The notes under the pieces are model-generated. The model had not been told where the DNA came from. It made no database searches and saw nothing but the letters and a program-made list of their open reading frames with translations. A stretch of 10,981 bases of DNA from Caulobacterales bacterium (lineage in GTDB: Bacteria; Pseudomonadota; Alphaproteobacteria; Caulobacterales; Caulobacteraceae), in the NCBI GenBank assembly GCA_947480815.1, contig CANKEA010000023.1, positions 1 to 10,981 of the forward strand. The letters are read 5' to 3'. This document shows, in pieces, positions 1-7,027 of this stretch (positions within the stretch are counted from its first letter, which is position 1; each line of letters starts with the position of its first letter). The position numbers and the translations under genes are program-made.

Positions 1-2417
1 ACAAGGATCTGATGCAGCTGGTTGGCGATGGCGTCTCCATGCTCGACACTATGAAGAACCTGCGAATCGGGCCCGACCAGGTTTTCGAAAAGTTCGGCGT
101 GACGCCCGACCGCGTGGTCGATGTTCAGGCCCTGTGTGGCGACAGTGTCGACAATGTTCCGGGGGCCCCAGGCATCGGCATCAAGACTGCTGCCTTGCTG
201 ATCAACGAATATGGCAGCCTGGATTCGGTGCTCGAGCGCGCCGGCGAGGTGAAGCAGGAGAAGCGTCGCCAGACCCTGATCGATTTCGCCGACCAGATTC
301 GACTAAGCCGAGCCCTGGTGCAGCTCGACTGCGATACGCCCCTGCCCGAACCGATCGACGACCTGCGCGTGCGCGATCCAGACAAGGCAACCCTGGCCGC
401 GTTCTTCGCCGAGATGGAGTTCAACAGCCTGGCTCGCCGGGTAGGCGATGGCGTCGCCTCCACCGCCCAGCCCTCGCCGACCTTGCGGCCCCGGCCCAGC
501 ACGCCCAGCGTGCCGGTGATGCGCCCGGCGTTCGCGCCATCGGAAACCCAGGCGGTAGAGCCACAGACTGTGGACCATGCGGCCTATGTCTGCGTGCGCG
601 ATATCGACACCCTGAACGGCTGGATCGCACTCGCCCAGGCGCGGGGCCTGGTCGCCTTCGACACCGAGACCGACGCCCTGTCGTCGGCCAATGCGGGCCT
701 GTGCGGCATATCCCTGGCCTTGGCACCGGGAGAGGCCTGCTACATTCCGGTGGGCCATAGCGAAAAGGACGGCCTGCAGCTGGAGGCCGCCGCCGACTTG
801 ACGCAGATTCCGCTGGCCGACGTGATCGCGGCACTAAAACCCCTGTTGCAAGACCCGGGCGTGCTCAAGGTGGCTCAGAACGCCAAGTACGACATCGCCG
901 TCTTGAGCCGCTACGGCATCGAAGTTGCGCCCATCGACGACACCATGCTGATCTCCTACGTCCTGGAGGGCGGGCTGCACGGGCATGGCATGGACGAGCT
1001 TTCCAAGCTGCACCTGGGCCACGCGCCCATCCCGTTCAAACAGGTGGCGGGCAGCGGCAAGGGCGAGATCAGCTTCAAACATGTCGATCTGCAGCAGGCG
1101 ACGGCCTACGCCGCCGAAGACGCTGATGTGACCTTGCGGCTTTATAAGGTGCTGCGCCCCCGCCTGGCACCCGCCGGCCTCCTGACGGTTTATGAGACGC
1201 TAGAGCGGCCGCTGCCGCCTGTGCTGGCCCAGATGGAGAATGCCGGGGTCAAGGTCGACACCGAGGTGCTGCGCCATCTCTCGCACGACTTTTCCATGCG
1301 CATGAGCGAGTACGAGGAACAGGCTCAAGCCATGGTCGGGCGGCCGTTCAATATGGGCAGTCCCAAACAGATCGGCGAGGTGCTGTTCGATCAGATGAAC
1401 CTATCGGGCGGCAAGAAGACCGCCTCGGGCCAATGGGCCACCGACAGCGACGTTCTGGAAGCCCTGGCGGCTGAGGGCCATGAACTGCCGCAGGTGCTGC
1501 TCGACTGGCGCCAGCTATCAAAGCTCAAGGGCACCTATACCGACAATCTCATTGCCGCCATCGCCCCGCGCACTGGCCGGGTCCACACCGCCTATGCCCT
1601 GGCGGCGACCACCACCGGGCGGCTGTCGTCGTCCGATCCCAACCTGCAGAACATCCCGGTCCGCACCGAGGAAGGCCGCAAGATCCGCAAGGCCTTTATC
1701 GCCGAACCGGGCAACCTGTTGATCAGCGCCGACTACAGCCAGATCGAGCTGCGCCTGCTGGCGCACATCGGCGATATTCCCCAGTTGAAGGAAGCCTTCC
1801 GGCGCGGCGACGACATTCACGCCATGACGGCGAGCGAGATGTTTGAGGTGCCCATCGAGGGCATGCCCAGCGAGGTGCGCCGTCGGGCCAAGGCGATCAA
1901 TTTCGGCATCGTCTATGGCATCAGCGCCTTTGGCCTCGCCAATCAGCTGGGCATCTCTCAGCAAGAGGCCGGGGCCTATATCAAGACTTATTTCGAGCGC
2001 TTTCCCGGCATCCGCGACTATATGGACGCCACCAAGGCCCTGGTGCGCGAGCAGGGCTATGTGACCAGCCTGTTCGGCCGCCGTATCGACATTCCCGCCA
2101 TCCGCAGCGCCAGCGGCGCGCACCGCCAGTTCGCCGAGCGGGCGGCGATCAACGCCCCGATCCAGGGGGCCGCCGCCGACATCATCCGCCGCGCCATGAT
2201 CCGCATGCCCGCGGCCCTAAAGGCGGCCGGATTGGCCACCAATATGCTGTTGCAGGTGCACGACGAACTGGTGTTCGAATGTCCAGCGGCGGAAGCGGAC
2301 CGCGCCTGCGCCGTCATCAAGGCGGTGATGGAAAACGCCGCCGATCCAGCCGTGGCGCTGAGCGTGCCCCTGACCGTCGAGGCCCGCGCCGCGAAGAACT
2401 GGGACGAGGCACACTAG
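1..2417 (+). CDS. polA: DNA polymerase I, 5'-truncated by window edge
   Basis: DNA polymerase I fills gaps and removes RNA primers during replication and repair. The reading frame is open from base 3, with K-D-L before the first in-window Met at 12, and matches the DKDxxQLV stretch of the 5' nuclease domain. About 135-140 N-terminal residues are therefore outside the window and Met 12 is not the true start. The domains seen in order are: the end of the 5'-3' exonuclease with the helix-3-turn-helix motif GDSVDNVPGAPGIG (bases ~138-179); a Pro-rich linker; a 3'-5' exonuclease with FDTETD (~657-674), QNAKYD and YAAEDAD, so the proofreading residues look intact; and the polymerase domain with motif A (SADYSQIELR, Asp at 1731), motif B (RRAKAINFGIVYG) and motif C (QVHDELVF, Asp at 2262). 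It ends with TAG at 2415-2417 and is convergent with the membrane-protein gene starting 40 bp away. The identification is very secure from all catalytic motifs. Confidence 0.98.
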   Translation, partial: KDLMQLVGDGVSMLDTMKNLRIGPDQVFEKFGVTPDRVVDVQALCGDSVDNVPGAPGIGIKTAALLINEYGSLDSVLERAGEVKQEKRRQTLIDFADQIRLSRALVQLDCDTPLPEPIDDLRVRDPDKATLAAFFAEMEFNSLARRVGDGVASTAQPSPTLRPRPSTPSVPVMRPAFAPSETQAVEPQTVDHAAYVCVRDIDTLNGWIALAQARGLVAFDTETDALSSANAGLCGISLALAPGEACYIPVGHSEKDGLQLEAAADLTQIPLADVIAALKPLLQDPGVLKVAQNAKYDIAVLSRYGIEVAPIDDTMLISYVLEGGLHGHGMDELSKLHLGHAPIPFKQVAGSGKGEISFKHVDLQQATAYAAEDADVTLRLYKVLRPRLAPAGLLTVYETLERPLPPVLAQMENAGVKVDTEVLRHLSHDFSMRMSEYEEQAQAMVGRPFNMGSPKQIGEVLFDQMNLSGGKKTASGQWATDSDVLEALAAEGHELPQVLLDWRQLSKLKGTYTDNLIAAIAPRTGRVHTAYALAATTTGRLSSSDPNLQNIPVRTEEGRKIRKAFIAEPGNLLISADYSQIELRLLAHIGDIPQLKEAFRRGDDIHAMTASEMFEVPIEGMPSEVRRRAKAINFGIVYGISAFGLANQLGISQQEAGAYIKTYFERFPGIRDYMDATKALVREQGYVTSLFGRRIDIPAIRSASGAHRQFAERAAINAPIQGAAADIIRRAMIRMPAALKAAGLATNMLLQVHDELVFECPAAEADRACAVIKAVMENAADPAVALSVPLTVEARAAKNWDEAH

Positions 2418-2457
2418 GTAAGTCCGCTGACCCCCCTGCGCTGGGGTTGGCGATGGA

Positions 2458-3180
2458 TCAGGGTTTAGACGCTTTCGCTGTTCGGCCGCGCCAGACACGC
2501 ACCGCAAGAGGCAAACAGGCCAGCAGGCCCAGTCCCGCCAGCGGCATCAGGATGTGAGGGTCTGCCAGTATCCGGGGCGTAAGGCGTTCGCCCTGGTCGA
2601 GCACGCGGTTCAGGCCCGCGCCAATCGAGGTGTAGATCAGGGTGCTGGGGATCATCCCAAGGCAGGTCGCCGCCGCGAACGCCCCCAGGGGCGCGCCAAT
2701 CAGCCCGGCCCCGATGCTGATCAGGCCCAGCGGAAATATCGGCAGCAGGCGCAGGATCAGTACATGTTCGAAGATGCGGTCGCTGATCATCGCCTCGACA
2801 GCGGCAAGGCGCGGCCCGGCACGCCGCCGGATCAGGTCGCCAAAGGCTGAGCGGCAGGCCAGGAACAGCACCATCGATCCCGTCGTCGCCCCGGCCAGCA
2901 CCGCCAGCGAACCGATCCACGGCCCAAACAGTATCCCGCCAGCCAGGGTCATGATCAGCGGGCCAGGCAGGCCGGTCGCCCCCACCACCACATAGGCCAG
3001 GACAAACCCGATCAGGCAGAGCGCCAGTTGATCGCGCACCAGGCCGAGCAAGTCACGCCGGTGGGCCTCAAGCTCGCCGAGATTCAGATGCCGCCATGCC
3101 CCCGTCCACACCACTGCAGCAATCAGGGCTGCGACCAAGATAAGCAGGCCCAGTCGCCGGATCAGATCGGCCGCGGTCAC
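2458..3180 (-). CDS. TVP38/TMEM64 (VTT/SNARE-associated) family membrane protein
   Basis: This is an integral inner-membrane protein of the TVP38/TMEM64 (DedA-superfamily, VTT domain) type, about 240 residues. Family members are linked to membrane homeostasis and lipid scrambling or transport; the substrate here is unknown. Hydrophobic segments cover the N-terminus (LGLLILVAALIAAVVW), the centre and the C-terminus. Family marks visible are the GLPGPLIMTLAGGILFG stretch, G-ATTGSMVLFLACR, LRLLPIFPLGLIS, and the C-terminal GMIPSTLIYTSIGAG. I chose the GTG at 3180 because TAAGGA lies 8 bases upstream of it; the longer frame to a TTG at 3225 lacks an equally good ribosome site and adds only a polar leader. 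The gene lies downstream of the broken FkbM gene on the same strand (84 bp gap) and converges on polA. Family confidence is high, specific role unknown. Confidence 0.9.
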   Translation of the reverse strand: MTAADLIRRLGLLILVAALIAAVVWTGAWRHLNLGELEAHRRDLLGLVRDQLALCLIGFVLAYVVVGATGLPGPLIMTLAGGILFGPWIGSLAVLAGATTGSMVLFLACRSAFGDLIRRRAGPRLAAVEAMISDRIFEHVLILRLLPIFPLGLISIGAGLIGAPLGAFAAATCLGMIPSTLIYTSIGAGLNRVLDQGERLTPRILADPHILMPLAGLGLLACLPLAVRVWRGRTAKASKP

Positions 3181-3263
3181 GATGAAAATCCTTACTGCGC
3201 AATAGCTTGAAGCGGTCACGGGCAATAGCAGAGCCCCCGCGCCGACGATAGGCGGCAGAGCGC

Positions 3264-3983
3264 CTAGGGCTCGATCCCCATATCAGCGAGCCGCTCGGCC
3301 GGCGCGCACAGCATGTTCTGGGCATACATGATGCGGAACCGATAGCCGGGGATGTAGGCGAAGCAGACCTTGGTGGCCCCCTGGCCGATCAGGAAATATT
3401 CCACCCAAAACAGGGGGCGGAACTTGGCGATACTGGCCATGCCGCTGCGAATGGCTTGGACCTCGGGGCCCTCGATATCCAGCTTGATAAAATCAATGCA
3501 CGGCAGGTCCAACGCGTCGATGGCGATGATGCGCACCGTCTTGTCGTCGAGGAAATCCTGCGGTGTTTCGGCACCCTGGTCGGTAATCTGCACCATACCG
3601 TAGTCGGCCTCTACGGCGTAGTCGACGCGGGGCGCGCTGGCGCTGCCCGACCGGTCGGAGAGGCCCATGTTGTAGAGGAAGCAGTTGTCGATGTCATTTA
3701 GGGCCACGCTGCCGGCGGCGGCGTAATAGATCAGCTTCTGTGGCTCAAACCCGATCACCCGACCGCCCCGGCTCGCCACACGCTGGACCACCGGGATCGA
3801 GAAAAAGCCGATGTTCACCCCGCCGTCGATAATGACTGCGCCGTCCGGCAGCTTGTCGACCAGTTAGAAGATATTGGCCAGTTCATCCTCGATATGGGTC
3901 GCGCCCGTCTTGATGAGATATTCGGCCTGATAGAAACAGTGATGGTTGACCACGAACGGACCGTGGATCGAATCAATCACCAT
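3264..3983 (-). pseudogene. FkbM-family SAM-dependent methyltransferase, broken by an in-frame TAA
   Basis: Members of this family O-methylate sugars or small molecules, often in surface-polysaccharide or natural-product clusters. Reading minus strand from ATG 3983, one frame gives about 39 codons ending DELANIF, a TAA at 3866-3864, then LVDKLPDG followed by SAM-binding motif I (VIIDGGVNIGFFS), the FEP motif (VIGFEP), KLDIEGPEVQAI and RPLFWVEY, ending at TAG 3264. Homology-like sequence continues unbroken in the same frame on both sides of the stop, which marks it as a nonsense mutation and not a start. A restart at GTG 3818 would begin inside motif I and lose the SAM-binding Asp. A better ribosome site (AGGA, 8 bp spacer) precedes ATG 4038 in another frame, so a second lesion (frameshift near 3985-4025) is possible. 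It sits just 3' of tRNA-Ala. A sequencing error at 3864-3866 is the main alternative to true decay. Confidence 0.85.
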
Positions 3984-4062
3984 GAAATTGCGGACCTTGC
4001 TTATCGCCGGCCCCGTGCTGGGTTCTGCCGGGGGACATCCACTCGATCCTGAATGGAACCCC

Positions 4063-4138
4063 TGGTGGAGCCGAGGGGAGTCGAACCCCTGACCTCATCA
4101 TTGCGAACGATGCGCTCTACCAACTGAGCTACGGCCCC
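4063..4138 (-). tRNA. tRNA-Ala, anticodon CGC, CCA encoded
   Basis: The minus strand folds as a complete 76-nt cloverleaf. The acceptor stem is GGGGCCG (4138-4132) paired with CGGCTCC, including the G3:U70 pair that is the alanine identity element. The D arm is GCTC...GAGC, the anticodon stem is CATCG/TGATG with loop TTCGCAA, and the T arm is AGGGG-TTCGACT-CCCCT. The anticodon occupies 4105-4103 and reads CGC, decoding GCG. A73 is followed by an encoded CCA (4065-4063). GCG is a frequent alanine codon in a genome this GC-rich, so a dedicated CGC isoacceptor is expected. Confidence 0.97.
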
Positions 4139-4161
4139 CTCCCAGGCAGGGGAAGCGGGGC

Positions 4162-4190
4162 ACATAAGAGGCGGCCCCGGTCAGTGTCAA
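4162..4190 (-). promoter_or_regulatory. sigma-70-type promoter of tRNA-Ala
   Basis: On the minus strand TTGACA (4190-4185) is followed by a 17-bp spacer and TTATGT (4167-4162). The predicted start falls about 17 nt before the tRNA 5' end at 4138. The -35 is a perfect consensus and the spacing is ideal, as expected for a stable-RNA gene. It lies back to back with the yggT promoter. Confidence 0.75.
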
Positions 4191-4211
4191 GCCGGGGTCG
4201 GGCTGAGCCGG

Positions 4212-4241
4212 TTGCCAGGCTTGGCGCGTGGCGGCTAGAAC
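4212..4241 (+). promoter_or_regulatory. housekeeping promoter of yggT-yggU
   Basis: TTGCCA at 4212-4217 and GCTAGAAC at 4234-4241 resemble the Caulobacter housekeeping promoter (TTG-type -35, GCTANAWC -10); the second element matches that -10 pattern fully. The expected start is near 4248, giving a leader of about 30 nt to the ATG at 4277. It is divergent from the tRNA promoter, with about 21 bp between the two -35 elements. Confidence 0.55.
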
Positions 4242-4276
4242 GGGGGCTTAAGCGCTTCGCGCCGCCTGGAGGCTCA

Positions 4277-4582
4277 ATGGCCAGCTTCGTCCTCTTCATT
4301 CTCTCCAACCTCATCGGGTTGATGGAGTTCGCGATCATTTGCAGCGCTGTTTTGAGCTGGCTGGTCGCCTTCGAGGTGATCAACACCCGTAATCGCTTCG
4401 TCTACCAGTTCGTGCGTTTCCTGGATTCGGTGACCTATCCGCTGCTGGCCCCGTTCCGCAAAATGATCCCGCCGCTGGGGGGTATGGATATCAGCCCGAT
4501 CATTGCCCTGCTGGTGTTGCAGGGAATCAATCGCTACCTGCTACCCATGGCTTTTGCCCCGCTACAGTCTGTGGTCGGCTAG
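4277..4582 (+). CDS. yggT: YggT family membrane protein
   Basis: This is a small inner-membrane protein of 101 residues, the usual length for the family. Proteins of this family have been connected to envelope and chloroplast membrane organisation or osmotic tolerance; the molecular function is unsettled. Two hydrophobic blocks are seen ([18 protein letters not shown]...LSWLV and [18 protein letters not shown]), separated by the family hallmark [26 protein letters not shown] chose ATG 4277 because GGAGG lies 4 bases upstream and because the residues in the longer frame (from GTG 4184) are charged, unlike YggT, and overlap the promoter. The DUF167 gene follows after 6 bp, an arrangement shared with the yggT-yggU pair of other proteobacteria. 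Confidence 0.93.
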   Translation: MASFVLFILSNLIGLMEFAIICSAVLSWLVAFEVINTRNRFVYQFVRFLDSVTYPLLAPFRKMIPPLGGMDISPIIALLVLQGINRYLLPMAFAPLQSVVG

Positions 4583-4588
4583 GCCGCC

Positions 4589-4861
4589 GTGCCGCTGGCG
4601 GTGCGGGTCACCCCGCGCGGCAGGCGTGATGCCATTGACGGCTGGGGCGAAGATAGCGCCGGGCGGGTCTTTCTGAAAGTGCGGGTGCGCGCCGCGCCAT
4701 TAGATGGCGAGGCCAATGCCGCGGTTGAGGCCGTGCTGGCCAAGGCTGTGGGGGTGCCGCGATCTGCGGTGCGGGTGGCGCGCGGCCATACCGCGCGCCT
4801 CAAGGGCGTCGATATTGACGGGGTCGATCTGGCAGCCTTGACGGCGGCCCTTTTGCCCTAA
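4589..4861 (+). CDS. yggU: DUF167 / UPF0235 (YggU) family protein
   Basis: This is a 90-residue protein of the DUF167/UPF0235 fold. The molecular function is unknown. Family features are the opening LAVRVTPRGRRDAIDGW, the central VRVRAAPLDGEANAAVEAVLAKAVGVPRSAVRVARG (the P-xx-G-xAN motif and following helix), and R-LK near the C-terminus. It starts with GTG at 4589 only 6 bp after the yggT stop, with no strong ribosome site of its own, so translation is probably coupled to yggT. It ends with TAA at 4859-4861. Confidence 0.9.
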   Translation: MPLAVRVTPRGRRDAIDGWGEDSAGRVFLKVRVRAAPLDGEANAAVEAVLAKAVGVPRSAVRVARGHTARLKGVDIDGVDLAALTAALLP

Positions 4862-4889
4862 TGCGGATCGACAGATGGTTATCCTGCGT

Positions 4890-4903
4890 TTGCACTAGAT
4901 CAA
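4890..4903. promoter_or_regulatory. candidate FNR/FixK-type anaerobox
   Basis: TTGCACTAGATCAA is an interrupted palindrome fitting the TTG[A/C]-N6-[T/G]CAA pattern of FNR/FixK family sites; the right half (ATCAA) is perfect and the left half is degenerate. Its centre is about 62 bp before the ATG of the PRC-barrel gene, a workable activator position, but I cannot see a clear -10 at the matching distance. The site is a single pattern match. Confidence 0.35.
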
Positions 4904-4958
4904 GGCGTCGGCCCGCTCAGACTGCCAGCCTGTGACCGTCTCGATAGAGGAACAGCCG

Positions 4959-5342
4959 ATGGACAAGGACACCTCCGACCATATCCTGATCACAGCCAGC
5001 CGTGTGGACGGCACGCCCGTCTTTAACGACAAGGGCGAGAGGATCGGCCATGTGCACGACCTATCCATCGACAAGCAGACCGGTCAGGTGCGCTATGCAC
5101 TGATGTCGTTTGGCGGATTTCTGGGGCTTGGTGCCCGCATCCATCCGATGCCGTGGAGCGTGCTGAACTATGACACTGCGCTGGAAGGCTATGTTGTGCC
5201 GATGAGCCGCGAGGCGCTGCAGAAGGCACCGTCCTATCCGGCGGATTCGCTGGAAGGCTTTGGCGCGGGCGACAAGGTCTATCGCGATGCGCTGTTTTCC
5301 TATTACGGGCAGTGGAGCGCCATGCCCTATTGGGGATTATAG
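4959..5342 (+). CDS. PRC-barrel domain protein
   Basis: This 127-residue protein is a single PRC-barrel domain. The segment ITASRVDGTPVFNDKGERIGHVHDLSIDKQTGQVRYALMSFGGFLG is characteristic (the 'G-x-V-x-D--GE-IG-I-D--ID---G-V-YA---FGGFLG' pattern), followed by MPWSVLNYD. Alphaproteobacterial proteins of this kind are often stress-induced and otherwise uncharacterised. I chose ATG 4959 because GAGG sits 9 bases upstream; a GTG at 4932 in frame has no such site. The C-terminal tail (SYYGQWSAMPYWGL) is aromatic-rich. No signal peptide or membrane segment is seen, so it is probably cytoplasmic. A candidate FNR/FixK box lies upstream. Confidence 0.87.
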   Translation: MDKDTSDHILITASRVDGTPVFNDKGERIGHVHDLSIDKQTGQVRYALMSFGGFLGLGARIHPMPWSVLNYDTALEGYVVPMSREALQKAPSYPADSLEGFGAGDKVYRDALFSYYGQWSAMPYWGL

Positions 5343-5409
5343 AACGCTGCGGCTTTAGCTGGCCGGTAAACTGGGCTAAGGGAGCCGCCCGCTTCCTGAA
5401 GGCCCTGTC

Positions 5410-6669
5410 ATGTCCGCCGCCGCGCCGGAACCCAATCCCCATCCCGGGATGACCTTCACTCAATTCGTGGTGCTGATGGCCGCCTTGATGGCGCTCAGCG
5501 CTATGGGCATCGACGCCATGCTACCGGCCCTGCCGGCGATTGCGACCGCCTACCACCTGCCCAATCCCAATGATCAGCAGCTCGTGGTGACAGTGTTCCT
5601 GCTCAGCTTCGGCGGCGCCCAGCTCTTCTGGGGCCCGCTGATGGACCGGTTTGGGCGAAAGCCCATCCTGCTTTGGGGTCTATGTTTTTACGCTGTTTTC
5701 AGCCTGGTGGCGTCTGTGTCGCCCAGTTTCGAGCTGTTACTTTTAGCGCGCGCGATGCAGGGCGTGGCCATCTCCACCACCCGTGTGGCACCGATCTCGA
5801 TTGTGCGCGATTGCTACAGTGGCCGCCGAATGGCCCAGGTGATGAGCCTGGCCTTTCTGGTGTTCATGACCGTGCCGATCCTCGCGCCCACCCTAGGCCA
5901 GCTGGTGATCTTGGCCGCATCCTGGCGCTGGATCTTTGGGCTGCTCGCTGCGGCCTCTCTGACGGTGGCGGTTATCACTCTGATGAAACTGCCAGAGACG
6001 CTAAAGCCCCAGGCCGTGCGCGCGATTAACCTAACCGAGGTGATCGACGCTTTCCGCATCACGCTGAAAAGTCGTCTTGGTATGGGCTATACCCTGGCCT
6101 CCACCCTGGTGTTTGGGGCCCTGTTTGGCTTCATCAATGCCGCGCCGCAGGTGTTCGACCAAGCGTTCCACGCCACCCGGCTGTTCACGCTGTGCTTTGC
6201 CGCTATTGCCGGCTCAATCGCCATGTCGTCGCTGGTCAATGCGCGACTGGTCAATCGCCTGGGTATGCGGGTGATGTCGCACGCGGCGCTGATCGCCTTC
6301 ATCGTTGTAGCCGCCGTCCACGCCGCTGTGGCCATCAGTGGCCACGAAACCCTGCTGAGTTTTGTCGTGCTGCAGGCGGCGATGATGTTCTGCTTTGGGA
6401 TGCTGTCGGGGAATTTCGGGGCTATGGCCATGGAGCCGTTGGGCCACGTTGCGGGCGCGGCGGCCTCAGCTCAAGGGTTCATCAGCATGGTGGGGGGCTC
6501 GATCATCGGGTTCGGGATCGGCCAGCAGTTCAATGGCAATGTCACCCCGCTCACCATCGGCTATTTGGTCTGTGGCCTGACCAGCTTGGGCGCCGTGTTT
6601 TTTGCGGAGAAGGGCCGGCTGTTTGGCGCCGGCGCGCCCGGGGCCTCCGTGGGGCCGGCTGTTCACTGA
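5410..6669 (+). CDS. MFS transporter, Bcr/CflA drug-resistance family
   Basis: This is a 419-residue, probably 12-helix inner-membrane proton antiporter. The Bcr/CflA group exports drugs such as bicyclomycin or sulfonamides, or cysteine; the substrate here cannot be read from sequence. Evidence is the opening helix with GIDAMLPALPAIA (family-typical D-x-x-LPALP), MFS motif A GPLMDRFGRKPILLWG in the loop after helix 2, and RAMQGVAISTTRVAPISIVRDCYSGRRMAQVMS covering helix 4 and the next loop, then paired hydrophobic stretches to the end. AAGG with an 8-bp spacer precedes ATG 5410. The N-terminal SAAAPEPNPHPG is a cytoplasmic tail. It ends 28 bp before the convergent glycosyltransferase remnant. 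It appears to be monocistronic, with no adjacent regulator. Confidence 0.92.
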   Translation: MSAAAPEPNPHPGMTFTQFVVLMAALMALSAMGIDAMLPALPAIATAYHLPNPNDQQLVVTVFLLSFGGAQLFWGPLMDRFGRKPILLWGLCFYAVFSLVASVSPSFELLLLARAMQGVAISTTRVAPISIVRDCYSGRRMAQVMSLAFLVFMTVPILAPTLGQLVILAASWRWIFGLLAAASLTVAVITLMKLPETLKPQAVRAINLTEVIDAFRITLKSRLGMGYTLASTLVFGALFGFINAAPQVFDQAFHATRLFTLCFAAIAGSIAMSSLVNARLVNRLGMRVMSHAALIAFIVVAAVHAAVAISGHETLLSFVVLQAAMMFCFGMLSGNFGAMAMEPLGHVAGAAASAQGFISMVGGSIIGFGIGQQFNGNVTPLTIGYLVCGLTSLGAVFFAEKGRLFGAGAPGASVGPAVH

Positions 6670-6697
6670 GTTTTCGTCGGCCACCGCCGCCGGGGCC

Positions 6698-6976
6698 TCA
6701 TAGCCCCCGCACCCTAGAGATCACGCCATTGAAGACCCGGACCCAGAGCGGAATTTGGCCGCGGTAGCGTGAGGCCAGAATAACCCGCTCTTGCCGCGCG
6801 CTGTCGCGGCTGATCTGGGCGCTGTGGTGGCCCAACGAGCCGATGGTTTCGTCGCGAAGCCATAGCGGCGGGCCCAGATGCCGGAAAAGCCGGATATAGA
6901 ACTCGATGTCCACCAGGCTGTTGTACGCTAGATCGAACCGCGTCACCTGGTCGAGCGGAAATAGCACCGCCGCCAT
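6698..6976 (-). pseudogene. 3' remnant of a family-2 glycosyltransferase
   Basis: About 92 codons on the minus strand (ATG 6976 to TGA 6698) read AAVLFPLDQVTRFDLAYNS, LVDIEFYIRLFRHLG, GSLGHHSAQISRD, then a basic tail. This resembles the last third of GT2 glycosyltransferases (a 'RFD...D-E-Y-RL' stretch and an 'R/H-H--Q-S' helix near the C-terminus). The nucleotide-sugar binding half, with its DxD motif, is absent; upstream the same frame runs into the start of the COG0523 gene on the other strand, where it no longer looks like protein. I read this as a truncated gene left after deletion or rearrangement. A very short real gene starting at 6976 is possible but the ribosome site is weak. Family assignment rests on a short segment and is moderate. 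Confidence 0.5.
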
Positions 6977-7027
6977 TGAGTTCCGTAGATGGTTGGAGTG
7001 TCGCGTGTGACCGCCTACATTAGCGAC

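Noticed and set aside
2418..2457. C-run/G-run hairpin (CCCC-TGCGCT-GGGG) between polA and the convergent membrane-protein gene as a terminator
   Set aside because: The stem is only 4 bp and there is no T tract on either strand.
2554..3210. Plus-strand open frames within 2554-2995 and 3028-3210
   Set aside because: They mirror the minus-strand VTT membrane gene, have no ribosome sites, and show no protein-like composition; a high-GC shadow effect.
3264..4138. tRNA-Ala as an attachment site for a small integrated element carrying the FkbM gene
   Set aside because: No integrase, and I saw no second copy of the tRNA 3' end within the window.
6670..6697. GGCC...GGCC hairpin after the MFS gene as terminator
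   Set aside because: Short imperfect stem and no T tract.
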